Of a stretch of 46,070 nt of DNA, positions 1-7,686 are shown piece after piece. A program made the position numbers and the translations under genes. How positions within the stretch are numbered: position 1 is the first letter of the stretch; each line of letters opens with the position of its first letter. The notes beneath the pieces are model-generated. The model did no database searches. It had not been told where the DNA came from and was given only the letters and a program-made list of their open reading frames with translations. This DNA is from a virus, in IMG/VR virus record IMGVR_UViG_3300021090_000041, positions 1-46,070 of that record; one strand, given 5' to 3'.

Positions 1-15
1 CACTTGGATTACAAG

Positions 16-831
16 GTGAAGGACTTGAACCCTATCAAGCGACTGCGGCTCGTTAGTATATTGGCCGGCCTGGCCATCATGGTCATGTGTTGCGCCTTGC
101 TGATCTCGGTGGCGACGCCACTCCCGGTGCAGGCGCAAGGCGCTGACGGGACGCTGTCGGCGTTGGACGCGCAACAGTTCGAGCTAAATGCCGAAAAAGC
201 CCGGCGCCGGGGCGAGATCGCTCAGATGACGGCCGATGCAAAACAGGCCACGGTTCGCGCGCATGCCACGTTGGACCAGGCTCGTCGAAACGATATCGCC
301 ACGGCGACCGCCGAAGCCAATTTGACGGCGACGGCCGTTCGAGCCGAATGGATTATCTCGACCACGGAGACCGCCGTGGTTCAGACGACGGGCACGGCTA
401 TGGTTCAGGCGACCGGCACGCACAAGGCCGAGATCGCGGCCACCAGCACGCGGCAACGTGAAATGGTGATCGAAGATCTGCGAAACAAAGCAGAGCAGGA
501 CGCGGTCAACCTGCGGCGGGTGCGGATCGTGGGTTATTCGCTTCTGCTCGTCATCGGGGCCTTCTTCACGGTTCCGTTTGGCCGGTGGGTCATTGTCGTT
601 CTGTGGCCAAGAATTCAAGGGGGCAAGCCCACGGTGATGTACACGGCGACCATTCTGCCTGCGCCAGCCGCCGACGAGCGTCCCATGAGTGACGCGGAAG
701 CGGTTGATGCCACGAAGCAAAGTGTGCGAGACTTTCAGGTTGATATTGGGTTCGACGAGCCGCGACGAGAGATGGAAGACCTGGCCGATTTGTTGCGGCA
801 GCATGGCACGGCCCCCGAGGGAATGCGATGA
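16..831 (+). CDS. membrane protein with two transmembrane segments and a coiled-coil middle
   Basis: I do not recognise the family. The first ~35 residues form a basic stretch followed by a hydrophobic segment ending near PVQAQ, which looks like a signal peptide or signal anchor. Residues ~45-160 are rich in Ala, Thr, Glu and Arg with repeated TATA/TAT patterns, consistent with a helical coiled coil. A second strongly hydrophobic segment lies at ~169-200, and the last ~70 residues are acidic and probably cytoplasmic. I chose GTG at 16 because, if the window ends are joined, it overlaps the stop of the preceding gene by 4 bases; TTG at 4 is also possible. It overlaps the FtsK-like gene by ATGA, so the two are translationally coupled and the protein may anchor or partner the translocase. 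That role is inferred from position only. Confidence 0.6.
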   Translation: MKDLNPIKRLRLVSILAGLAIMVMCCALLISVATPLPVQAQGADGTLSALDAQQFELNAEKARRRGEIAQMTADAKQATVRAHATLDQARRNDIATATAEANLTATAVRAEWIISTTETAVVQTTGTAMVQATGTHKAEIAATSTRQREMVIEDLRNKAEQDAVNLRRVRIVGYSLLLVIGAFFTVPFGRWVIVVLWPRIQGGKPTVMYTATILPAPAADERPMSDAEAVDATKQSVRDFQVDIGFDEPRREMEDLADLLRQHGTAPEGMR

Positions 832-2408
832 ATGCTCTGACTTTTACGAGCACGAACTATACGCTGGTACACCATTTCCGAAACGCAAGCGTTGATCTGG
901 CCGCGACGGTTCAGGCCGTCTTGATCAAGCGATTCGGGACGGTCCGGGCCGGCCAGTCATATTGGCCGCGCATCTCGCGTATCATGGTGCGGAGCAAAGC
1001 CGGCCTGGTGATCATGGAGATCGCCGCGGATAGCCTGGGACCTGGCATGAGCGGAAAGCGTGTGCTCAGCCCCGACACGTTGGCGGCATTCAGCGATCGC
1101 CTGGAGCGGCCCGTCTGGGGCCTGGACAAATTCCCCAAGTTCTCCGCCTTGGCGCTCGACAGTGGCACGTGGCTGGTCACTTCGATCGGACAGGTCGTTC
1201 AGAAAAACGGAATGCTCAGTTTTGGTGAGCCGGTCGCCGCGCTGCCGATGCTGGCCATGCCCTCCGTCAAGTTCGAATTCGATTTGGAAAAAATTGAGCG
1301 CGGCAGTTTCATGTTCCCGATGGGCCGCTTGCAGGATGGGATAGACTGGTTCGAGAGCCTGATCCGCCTGATCCATGTGATGGTCATTGGCGAGTCGGGC
1401 AGCGGCAAGTCAAATCTGCTCAAGGGCATGCTGCTGGCGCTCACCAACCGGCAGACGCCCGATGAGCTTCAAATCGCCATGTGCTCGGCCAAGGGCAGCC
1501 AGTTCGGCATCTTCGAGGGCCTGCCGCACGTCTGGACGTCTGAGCACTGGAATGGCCGGGTGGCCACCAAGGCCGCCGACCTGATTGACCTGACGCGCGA
1601 GCTGCTGGCCGAGTTCGACCGGCGCGATGCCGAGTTCAAGCGGTATCGCGTTGACAATCTGATGGATTACCGGCAGGTATCCAGCCAGTCATTCCCTCGG
1701 ATTCTGTTCGTGGCCGACGAGCTGCTGACGATCGCGCAGGCAGCCAAGACCGGCGAGAGCAAGGAAATGATGGGCGTCCTGGCCTCGCTGTTGAACATCG
1801 GGCGCAGCCACGGCTTCCACCTGGCCATCGGTATCACCAAGCCGCATTTTGAAGTGGTGCCAACCATCATCACGCAGAACATTGACAATCGCATCGCCTT
1901 CCGGGTGGCCGATGAGGAAACCGGCATACGATTCAAGACGCCCGGCGCCCACCTGATCCCGGAAGAGGCGCGCGGGCAATTCGTGGGGCGCATCGGTGGC
2001 CGGCTCTATACGGCCCGCTCGTACATGGTGAGTGGCGTCGCCGCAGCGGTAGACCTGCAGCCGGATCAGGTCGTCGTCGTGGCGGCTCGATCCACACCCG
2101 CGCCCAAGCCGGCCCCGGTCGCCCCTTTCAAGGGGGGTGAGGAGCTGCCGACGGTCGAGCAGGCGAAGCTGGCGCTGTGGGCGGTGGAGCACAACGAGGG
2201 CAGGTTTACGACGAGCGTGTTATTCAGGGAGTTTGGAGCGACGTGGCGCGCGAACGCGATCTCGGACCTGGCGCGCCGGTGGGAGGGATTGGGATGGCTG
2301 ACGGCCCAGGCGGACGATGGACGGGGGAAGGCCGGCACTCGCCGGGTCAAGCCGGCGCTAGAAGTAAAAGTTCGACAGGTTCTTGAGATTGGAAAGGTCA
2401 ATCAATGA
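828..2408 (+). CDS. FtsK/SpoIIIE-like DNA translocase ATPase
   Basis: Predicted ATP-driven double-stranded DNA pump of the FtsK/HerA superfamily, 526 residues. Walker A is visible as GESGSGKS at residues ~188-195. Walker B is the hydrophobic run RILFVADE near residue 291, followed by a region matching the FtsK motor core (LLNIGRSHGFHLAIG). The N-terminal ~150 residues have no transmembrane helix, unlike cellular FtsK (around 1,300 residues in E. coli), so membrane attachment could come from the coupled upstream gene. The C-terminal ~85 residues look like a winged helix, reminiscent of FtsK gamma. A palindromic repeat at 2122-2135 encodes the APFKGG stretch that links motor and C-terminal domain. 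Phage and plasmid relatives act in DNA transfer, segregation or replication; which applies here is unknown. Confidence 0.85.
   Translation: MNALTFTSTNYTLVHHFRNASVDLAATVQAVLIKRFGTVRAGQSYWPRISRIMVRSKAGLVIMEIAADSLGPGMSGKRVLSPDTLAAFSDRLERPVWGLDKFPKFSALALDSGTWLVTSIGQVVQKNGMLSFGEPVAALPMLAMPSVKFEFDLEKIERGSFMFPMGRLQDGIDWFESLIRLIHVMVIGESGSGKSNLLKGMLLALTNRQTPDELQIAMCSAKGSQFGIFEGLPHVWTSEHWNGRVATKAADLIDLTRELLAEFDRRDAEFKRYRVDNLMDYRQVSSQSFPRILFVADELLTIAQAAKTGESKEMMGVLASLLNIGRSHGFHLAIGITKPHFEVVPTIITQNIDNRIAFRVADEETGIRFKTPGAHLIPEEARGQFVGRIGGRLYTARSYMVSGVAAAVDLQPDQVVVVAARSTPAPKPAPVAPFKGGEELPTVEQAKLALWAVEHNEGRFTTSVLFREFGATWRANAISDLARRWEGLGWLTAQADDGRGKAGTRRVKPALEVKVRQVLEIGKVNQ
2122..2135. repeat. CCCCTT-AAGGGG palindrome inside the FtsK-like gene
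   Basis: CCCCTT TC AAGGGG, six-base arms around a 2-base centre. It is read in frame as PFKG at the junction of the motor and the winged-helix region. It belongs to the palindrome family also present at 6400, 31927, 34402, 39963, 41548, 42102 and 45511. Confidence 0.7.
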
Positions 2409-2890
2409 AGGAAATACATCTCACGCAAGGTAAGATTGCTTTAGTGGACGATGCTGACTTTGAGTGGCTATCACAGCGGAAGTGGTACGCTGTCAAACTA
2501 GGGCGCAAGAAAAGATTGTATGCGGCTAGACGTGGACCGTCGCATGTTCAAATCTTGATGCACCGCGAGATTTTGGATGCTCCGCATGGAACGCGAGTGG
2601 ACCATGCTGATGACAACGGCTTGAACAATCAGCGGATAAATATCCGCTTTGCGACTATGGCACAGAATGTAATGAATCGTGGTCCACAAAGTAACAACAC
2701 TGGCAAGTACAAGGGGGTTACACTTGAAAGATATTCTGGAAAGTGGATAGCCCACATCAAGTTCGATGGACGCAAGAAACGATTGGGGGCGTTTGCCACG
2801 CCAGAACTTGCCGCCCAAGCATACAATGAAGCTGCCAAAATACATTTTGGAGAATTTGCTTGGTTGAATCCATTGCCGCAGGGAGCGTGA
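2405..2890 (+). CDS. HNH homing-type endonuclease with AP2 DNA-binding domain
   Basis: Predicted site-specific nuclease of 161 residues. The HNH fold is supported by H53 (LMHREIL), D66-H67 (VDHADDNG) and Asn residues at 74-75 and 80-90. The C-terminal ~60 residues match an AP2/ERF-type DNA-binding domain (NTGKYKGV near 98-105, KWIAHI near 113, LGAF near 127, AAQAYNEAA near 136). This HNH plus AP2 pairing is typical of free-standing phage homing endonucleases. The start codon overlaps the translocase stop by ATGA. Base composition is visibly more AT-rich than the flanking genes, consistent with a recently arrived mobile gene. Whether it is active or targets a neighbouring locus cannot be told from sequence alone. 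Confidence 0.9.
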   Translation: MKEIHLTQGKIALVDDADFEWLSQRKWYAVKLGRKKRLYAARRGPSHVQILMHREILDAPHGTRVDHADDNGLNNQRINIRFATMAQNVMNRGPQSNNTGKYKGVTLERYSGKWIAHIKFDGRKKRLGAFATPELAAQAYNEAAKIHFGEFAWLNPLPQGA

Positions 2891-3082
2891 ACGGATTGGC
2901 TGTTCACACTTTCCACGTGTATGGCGTGTTTTATGGATGGGACCGCGTGAATGGTAGCGTGAATGGCGTGAACGAGGGATGGGATAGCGTGAATGGCGTG
3001 AACGGCGTGAATGGCATTAGAGCGTGAATGGGCAAAAAGGGCCGTTTTGGCTGTCTGTATTCACGTGTTCACGTGTTCACGC
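2885..3082. repeat. iteron-like cluster of GCGTGAAYGG repeats with an inverted block
   Basis: Eight copies of a GCGTGAAYGR decamer start at 2885, 2945, 2957, 2966, 2987, 2996, 3005 and 3022. Several are spaced 9 bases apart so they share an end base. They are followed by an inverted block TTCACGTG-TTCACGTG-TTCACGC at 3060-3082. The region has no gene and lies between the HNH gene and a small secreted-protein gene. Spaced iterons with an opposed block are typical of Rep-bound origins or partition sites; an origin role here is inference because no Rep-type initiator is recognised. Confidence 0.6.
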
Positions 3083-3100
3083 TATCGAGCATCAACTACT

Positions 3101-3120
3101 GACGATGTGTACACATCGTC
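3101..3120. promoter_or_regulatory. perfect 20-bp palindrome, likely operator
   Basis: GACGATGTGTACACATCGTC is self-complementary over all 20 bases and ends 19 bases before the ATG at 3140. Its core TGTGTACACA recurs in a 12-bp palindrome at 41332-41343 upstream of recombinase 2. It is probably a binding site for a dimeric repressor. Confidence 0.6.
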
Positions 3121-3139
3121 CACTCGAAGGGAGAACACA

Positions 3140-3436
3140 ATGAACAAGCGACAATCTGTATTCCTTGCATCTTTGATACTTGGCCTTATCGCGCTCGTCT
3201 TGGCACAGGCCGTCACCGCGCAGCCCGACATACTTCCAGGCCAAACAACACACTTCCAAAGCCCCATCGTCACGCCGACGGCCACCCGTCCGCCGCTGTG
3301 TCCACCGGGCGAGACGCGCCCGGACTGCGTGCCCTGGCGGCCCACGCCGCCGCCGCCAACACTGACGCCCGAGCCAACGCCTGTGCCGGAAGGCGCGCGG
3401 ATGCACTCTCTCTACTTGCCTCTGGTGGTGAGGTGA
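3140..3436 (+). CDS. small secreted proline-rich protein
   Basis: A 98-residue protein of no recognised family. Residues ~1-28 form a clear signal peptide: MNKRQS, then a hydrophobic core, then a VTAQP cleavage-like region. The middle is rich in Pro and Thr (PPPPTLTPEPTPVPEG), resembling a wall-spanning or linker segment. The end, SLYLPLVVR, resembles the short hydrophobic C-terminal tails I associate with secreted Chloroflexota proteins (from memory, not searched). I chose ATG at 3140 for the AAGGGAG ribosome site about 7 bases upstream; the frame is open further upstream but without such a site. The 20-bp palindrome directly upstream suggests repressor control. It could alter the surface of lysogens. 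Confidence 0.65.
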   Translation: MNKRQSVFLASLILGLIALVLAQAVTAQPDILPGQTTHFQSPIVTPTATRPPLCPPGETRPDCVPWRPTPPPPTLTPEPTPVPEGARMHSLYLPLVVR

Positions 3437-3439
3437 CAG

Positions 3440-3556
3440 ATGGCACATTGTCCTCGCTGTGGATCGACAGTCATCATTCTAGCATCGCATCCAAGGTTCA
3501 AGCATTACTGCTATGTCTGCGAATTCACCTGTTTTTTGACCAAAAATAGGTTGTGA
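3440..3556 (+). CDS. 38-residue zinc-ribbon protein
   Basis: Small gene with four well-spaced cysteines: C4-x2-C7 (CPRC) and C24-x2-C27 (CYVC), the layout of a minimal zinc ribbon. It starts 3 bases after the stop of the secreted-protein gene and has a GAGGTGA ribosome site formed from the end of that gene, so it is probably co-translated. The function is unknown. Such mini ribbons in phages may bind DNA, RNA polymerase or another protein. Confidence 0.6.
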   Translation: MAHCPRCGSTVIILASHPRFKHYCYVCEFTCFLTKNRL

Positions 3557-3599
3557 TAACATGCCTTGAACCATCTTGGCTATCTAAAAGGAGTTTTAT

Positions 3600-4574
3600 A
3601 TGCCCCAACAGGCACTTGCCACTCGCACGCAACAATCACTCGCTCTGATTGAGCGCGAATTGAATCGTGATCCATCCATCAAGAGCGCCAAAACGCGCCG
3701 TGGCTACCAGTCCGATCTCAAGGGCTTTCATGACTTTCGCAAAAGCGCTCCCATCACCAAGTTACTCGTCGAGGAATACGCCTCCATGCTGCAAGCCGAA
3801 GGTAAAGCGCCCGCTACGATCAACCGCGTCCTGGCCTCCATCCGCTGGCTCACCCGGCGGCTATCCGATCTGGCCTACGAAGATAGTTCAGTACCCATCG
3901 ATCAGCGTGATGAGCTGGCGCTCCAGGCCGCGCGCGTCGCCCTGGTGCGCGGCGTGCATGGCTCGCGGCTCAAGAAGGGCCGCATGATCGAGCGCGGCGA
4001 GCTGGCCGGCCTCCTGGCCGTCTGCTTCGAGAGCCGTACCCCCGATGGCGCGCGCTCGGCTGCCGGCGTGCGCGATGCGGCCATTTTCACCCTGGCCTAC
4101 ACGGCCGGCCTGCGCATCTCCGAGATCTCCAAGCTCAAGCTGGAGCACCTGGTGCGCGAATCCGGCCAGTGGACGGTCAAGATCATCGCCGGCAAGGGCG
4201 ACAAAGACCGCGCGGTGCCGGTCGGCGACGAGGCCAAGAAACGCTTGCGCGAGTGGCTGCGCGTGCGCCAGGACCAGCCCGGCTGGCTATTCCTGGCTGT
4301 GAACAAGTCCGGCAAAGTCCACCGGTCAATGGGCATGAGTGAAACAGCCATCTCCAAGATGCTTGACAAGCGAATGAGGCAGGCCGGCCTCAAGCCTTTG
4401 AGCTTCCACGACTTTCGGCGCACCTTTGCCTCGACGCTGCTGGACCGCGGCGTGGACATCGTGACGGTCAAGGAGCTCATGGGCCACGAAAACGTAAACA
4501 CGACTGCGCAGTACGACCGCCGGGACGACCGGGCGCGCCGCGCGGCTATCGAAAAGCTGATGGAGGTAAAGTGA
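3600..4574 (+). CDS. tyrosine recombinase/integrase 1 (XerC/D-like)
   Basis: Predicted site-specific recombinase of 324 residues that cuts and rejoins DNA through a 3'-phosphotyrosine. The N-terminal ~110 residues form the SAM-like core-binding domain. The catalytic domain shows R172 (AGLRISEI), a beta-hairpin Lys region near 195-200 (IIAGKGDKDR), H270-x-x-R273 (FHDFRR), H296 (MGHENV) and nucleophile Y305, so all catalytic residues are present. AAGGAG lies just upstream of ATG 3600. Its stop overlaps the next gene (TGATG). The genome has a second tyrosine recombinase at 41432, nearer to the tRNA-derived attachment site. This copy, in the early module, may serve dimer resolution, excision or another site. 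Confidence 0.95.
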   Translation: MPQQALATRTQQSLALIERELNRDPSIKSAKTRRGYQSDLKGFHDFRKSAPITKLLVEEYASMLQAEGKAPATINRVLASIRWLTRRLSDLAYEDSSVPIDQRDELALQAARVALVRGVHGSRLKKGRMIERGELAGLLAVCFESRTPDGARSAAGVRDAAIFTLAYTAGLRISEISKLKLEHLVRESGQWTVKIIAGKGDKDRAVPVGDEAKKRLREWLRVRQDQPGWLFLAVNKSGKVHRSMGMSETAISKMLDKRMRQAGLKPLSFHDFRRTFASTLLDRGVDIVTVKELMGHENVNTTAQYDRRDDRARRAAIEKLMEVK

Positions 4575-5056
4575 TGAACACCAAGCCGGGCACTCGAATC
4601 AGGATCATCGAGGATTGCAGAACCGGGCATCATGCCACTGGCCAGATCGGCGTCTATGAAGGCCAAAAACCGCGCTCGGTCTCCATGCTGTTTCGCGGTC
4701 AGTGGTACGAATACATATACAGCCGATTCGTCAGCGGCGAGGTCAAGTTCAACACGGGCGAACCCATTGTGGACATTGTCCCGCGCATGGAGGACGTATC
4801 ACGCCCAGACTCTTCCACTTCCACTTTTGCTGAGTATGAAACCTGGTGCAAAACGTCAGGCGTGTCATTCTGGGACGTGGACTATAACCCACTCATCCGC
4901 CTGCCCGACGGCTCCACCATCTGGGGCGACGAATGCTGGTGGGAAGAGTTCGTCATCCAGGATCACACGCTCGGCGAGGCGCAAGCTTCCCTTGAACATC
5001 AAAAGGAATTTCTGCGCGCCGTGTTCGCGCCGTCTGCGCAGGAGCCCAATCAATGA
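4574..5056 (+). CDS. hypothetical protein, 160 residues
   Basis: Not recognised. The N-terminal ~45 residues (TRIRIIED, ATGQIGVYEG, SVSMLFRG) look like a small beta barrel of SH3 or KOW type. The middle is acidic and aromatic-rich (WDVDYNPLIRLP, GDECWWEEF), and the C-terminus is helical. I chose ATG at 4574 over GTG at 4571 because a GGAGGTAA ribosome site fits it and it overlaps the recombinase stop. It is coupled by ATGA to the ASCH gene that follows. Confidence 0.65.
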   Translation: MNTKPGTRIRIIEDCRTGHHATGQIGVYEGQKPRSVSMLFRGQWYEYIYSRFVSGEVKFNTGEPIVDIVPRMEDVSRPDSSTSTFAEYETWCKTSGVSFWDVDYNPLIRLPDGSTIWGDECWWEEFVIQDHTLGEAQASLEHQKEFLRAVFAPSAQEPNQ

Positions 5057-5580
5057 AAGCGATCAGCTTACTCCAGCCCTGGGCCACGCTGGTGGCCATC
5101 GGTGCCAAGCGAATCGAAACCCGCTCATGGTGCACATCCTACCGAGGCCCGCTCGCCATACATGCCAGTAAGAGTTGGACGAAGGACACTGTAAAGCTGG
5201 CCTTTACCGATCCGTTCAAAACCGTTCTGAGGGATGCGGGATACAAGTTATCCAGTTCTCTACCACGCGGCAAAATCATCGCCATGTGCGAACTTGTGAG
5301 CATGCAAGAAATCACACCGTCATACTTTTTTGGAGTGAGGTCTGATTGGAAGTGGGTTGGCCCCGATGGACGTCAATATCGCTATGAGCTGGACGACCAA
5401 GAGCGTATCTTTGGCGACTATACGCCCGGCCGCTATGCCTGGCTCCTCGACAACATCAAGCGCCTCGACCAGCCCATGCCGGCCAAGGGCAAGCTCGGCC
5501 TGTGGGAATGGGACGCCATCGCCACCTGTAGTAGCGATTTCAATCGCTTGTTCCACAATAACGAGGTTCCAAATGGATAA
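5053..5580 (+). CDS. ASCH-domain protein
   Basis: A 175-residue protein. Its opening SLLQPWATLVAIGAKRIETRSW-like segment, then YRGPLAIHASK, and a closing LGLWEWD are hallmarks of ASCH domains, a PUA-like beta-barrel fold that binds RNA or modified nucleotides. Some ASCH proteins (YqfB type) hydrolyse acetylcytidine, and others occur in phages with unknown roles. The usual core is about 110-150 residues, so this is one full domain with an insert around 70-130. The ATGA overlap with the upstream gene and an 8-base overlap with the helicase downstream place it in the early operon. Substrate is unknown. Confidence 0.8.
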   Translation: MKAISLLQPWATLVAIGAKRIETRSWCTSYRGPLAIHASKSWTKDTVKLAFTDPFKTVLRDAGYKLSSSLPRGKIIAMCELVSMQEITPSYFFGVRSDWKWVGPDGRQYRYELDDQERIFGDYTPGRYAWLLDNIKRLDQPMPAKGKLGLWEWDAIATCSSDFNRLFHNNEVPNG

Positions 5581-7564
5581 GACGGCAACACGTCCCCCAT
5601 CCGACTGGACGACCTCACTCGACAACGCGCGCCAGGGCCTGGCCCTGCTCGACGAGGCCCGCGCCACGCTCAACGCCCTGGGCGACTCTGCGACCGCTGA
5701 GATCACCCGCTACCTCCGCATGCAGAGCGGCGTCGACCTCGACCCGGACGCGATCCGCGCCACGCTCACCCGACCCTATACCCTCATCCCGATCAGTGAG
5801 CACGAAGCCTGGCTCATTCACTGGCGCGGCATCAAGATGCCTATCTTTGGCTGGGTCGTCGCGCAGGAGCCGGCTTTCGTCAAGGCGCGCGTCACGCGCT
5901 CGATGGATCTGCTCACGCCCTTGCCCGCTTGGATGAAAGACGAGCTGGGCTGGAAGCCGCCCGAGCACGCGGCGCAGATGGACAGCACGCGCACGTCGCT
6001 GCGTGTCACGTCCGGCGACGAAACCTCGTTCAAGCGGCGCTATGGCGCACACCTGGGCGCGAAGCAGGCCGATGGCTCATTCCGCATCAAGGGTGGGGAA
6101 GCCTGGATCAAGTTGGTGGCGCAGCTCGTGCGCGATGGCATCCTACCCTATACCCCGCAGCCGGTCGCGCCCGAACACTGGGACGAGCAGGCGGTATCTC
6201 CCATCACCTTGCGGCCTTATCAGCAGACCGCCGTGGCCGAGTTTAGGCAGAAGGGCGCCGTGCTGCTCAACCTGCCGCCGGGCGCGGGCAAGACCTACAT
6301 CACCCTCGATATTTTGAATCACTTTCGCGGGCGCGTGCTGCTGCTGGCCGACACGACGATTCTGGTCGAGCAATGGCGCAACCGCATCCAGCGATTTGTC
6401 CCCTTCAAGGGGATCGCCTCGGGCGCCGACGTGACGATCTCGACCTATCAGGGCGCGGGCAAGTACCTCGACCGCGACTGGGATCTCCTGATCCCCGACG
6501 AAGCCCAACGGCTGCCCGCCAACACCTTCAGCAAGCTGGCCTTCGTCAAAACCAAGTACCGCCTCGGCCTGACGGGCACGCCCTGGCGCGAGGATGACCG
6601 GCAATTTCTGATCACGGCCCTGTCTGGGTTTCCGGTCTCGATCCGTTGGTCCGAGTTGATCGCCTCCGGGGTGCTGCGCAAGCCGCGCATCATCGTGGCG
6701 ACCGTGGGCAACGATGCGGCCAAAGTCGCCTACGTCAAGAGCCTGGTGGCCCGCCGGCGCGGCCGCACACTCATTTTCTGCGACTGGATCGAGCAGGGCC
6801 AGGCCCTGGCCAATGCGCTAGAGATTCCCTTCGTCCACGGCGAATCGCCTCACAAGTTACAGCAGATCGAATCATCGGATGTGTGCGTGGTGTCCAGGAT
6901 CGGGGATCGCGGTCTCGACCTGCCCGACCTGAAACTGGTCATCGAGGTGGCCGGGGCGGGCAAGGCGCGCGAGCAATTTGCCCAGCGCGTGGGGCGGCTC
7001 TTGCATGGGCAGTTCAGCGGCGAGTTTTACACGGTCTTTACGCCCGACGAAGCCGAGCGATATCGGTCGCGCGTGTTCGGGGTCGAGGTTGAGCTGGCTG
7101 GCGAGGTGGACATCGAGTTCGTCACGGTGGGGAACGTCCAGGAGCGACGGCTCACTGCGCCGGTCCGGACCCGGAAGGCGCGCCCACGCCGAACAGATCC
7201 AACGGCGCACGTGGCTGCGCCTGCGGACGCCACCGCTGTACCCAGCGCGCCCACCGACGAGATCGCCACCTTCCTCGCCCTGCCACCGGTGGCCAAGCTC
7301 CTGGCCGAGGCGCAGGTCGAACGGCCCGGCTACCTGCCCATCGTGCTCCGGGCCTGCTGGCGCGCCCGGCTGACATCTGACACGATCGCCTTCGCCCTGG
7401 GCGCCGCGTCGCCCAAGACGCGCGCCAGAATCGCCGCCTGCGCCAACTGGCTGACGCGCCAGAAGCTGTTGGTGCTCGACAAAACTGACCGGACCTACAC
7501 GGTCAACCACGACACGGTCAACGAGCTGCGCGCGCTGAGCGATCTGGGGCGCGGGCTGAGGTAA
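5573..7564 (+). CDS. SF2 DNA helicase (DEAD/DEAH-like, XPB/UvsW type)
   Basis: Predicted ATP-dependent helicase or translocase of 663 residues. The first ~200 residues are family-specific. Then come LRPYQQTAV (Q-like motif), Walker A PPGAGKT with K240, motif II D309-E-A-Q312, motif III LTGTP, and in the second RecA domain motif V SRIGDRGLDLP and motif VI Q471-RVGR475. The C-terminal ~90 residues look like a winged helix. I chose ATG 5573, inside the ASCH stop, rather than the longer open frame from 5357, which would overlap the ASCH gene by over 200 bases. The probable role is DNA replication or recombination in the early module. A CCCCTT-C-AAGGGG palindrome at 6400 is translated within the first RecA domain as PFKG. 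Confidence 0.93.
   Translation: MDKTATRPPSDWTTSLDNARQGLALLDEARATLNALGDSATAEITRYLRMQSGVDLDPDAIRATLTRPYTLIPISEHEAWLIHWRGIKMPIFGWVVAQEPAFVKARVTRSMDLLTPLPAWMKDELGWKPPEHAAQMDSTRTSLRVTSGDETSFKRRYGAHLGAKQADGSFRIKGGEAWIKLVAQLVRDGILPYTPQPVAPEHWDEQAVSPITLRPYQQTAVAEFRQKGAVLLNLPPGAGKTYITLDILNHFRGRVLLLADTTILVEQWRNRIQRFVPFKGIASGADVTISTYQGAGKYLDRDWDLLIPDEAQRLPANTFSKLAFVKTKYRLGLTGTPWREDDRQFLITALSGFPVSIRWSELIASGVLRKPRIIVATVGNDAAKVAYVKSLVARRRGRTLIFCDWIEQGQALANALEIPFVHGESPHKLQQIESSDVCVVSRIGDRGLDLPDLKLVIEVAGAGKAREQFAQRVGRLLHGQFSGEFYTVFTPDEAERYRSRVFGVEVELAGEVDIEFVTVGNVQERRLTAPVRTRKARPRRTDPTAHVAAPADATAVPSAPTDEIATFLALPPVAKLLAEAQVERPGYLPIVLRACWRARLTSDTIAFALGAASPKTRARIAACANWLTRQKLLVLDKTDRTYTVNHDTVNELRALSDLGRGLR
6400..6412. 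repeat. CCCCTTCAAGGGG palindrome inside helicase gene
   Basis: Perfect six-base arms around a central C, read in frame as PFKG between motif Ia-like and motif II regions of the helicase. Same family as the copies at 31927 and 45511. Confidence 0.75.
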
Positions 7565-7583
7565 TCCCCTTATCCCCAGGATA

Positions 7584-7594
7584 CCCTTAAGGGG
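7584..7594. repeat. CCCTTAAGGGG palindrome in the convergent gap
   Basis: CCCTTAAGGG is self-complementary and sits 20 bases after the helicase stop. It is flanked by CCCCTTATCCCC and GGGGTAAAGGGG, which are imperfectly complementary to each other. Confidence 0.5.
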
Positions 7595-7597
7595 TAA

Positions 7598-7635
7598 AGG
7601 GGATAGGCCATTTCCACGGAAATGCCCTATCCCCT
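7598..7635. repeat. 38-base hairpin with 18-bp arms around ATTTCCACGGAAAT
   Basis: AGGGGATAGGCCATTTCC and GGAAATGCCCTATCCCCT are complementary at 17 of 18 positions with a 2-base centre. The inner ATTTCCACGGAAAT recurs at 27927 and 41004. There is no T-run on either side, so it is not a classical intrinsic terminator. It follows the helicase stop and may mark or insulate the end of the early operon. Confidence 0.6.
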
Positions 7636-7650
7636 AGCCATTCTGTCATA

Positions 7651-7680
7651 TTGACACTAATGTGCTAACCGGGGTATAAT
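7651..7680 (+). promoter_or_regulatory. consensus sigma-70-type promoter
   Basis: TTGACA at 7651-7656 and TATAAT at 7675-7680 match the consensus exactly, with an 18-base spacer. No rightward gene follows, only a structured segment that ends in a terminator, so it appears to drive a non-coding RNA starting near 7687. Confidence 0.75.
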
Positions 7681-7686
7681 CAGTGC

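Noticed and set aside
2885-3082. CRISPR array
   Set aside because: The repeats are 10 bases and overlap or abut without spacers of constant length; no cas genes are present.
5357-5572. Longer helicase start upstream of 5573
   Set aside because: It would overlap the ASCH gene by over 200 bases; ATG 5573 fits the usual short overlap.
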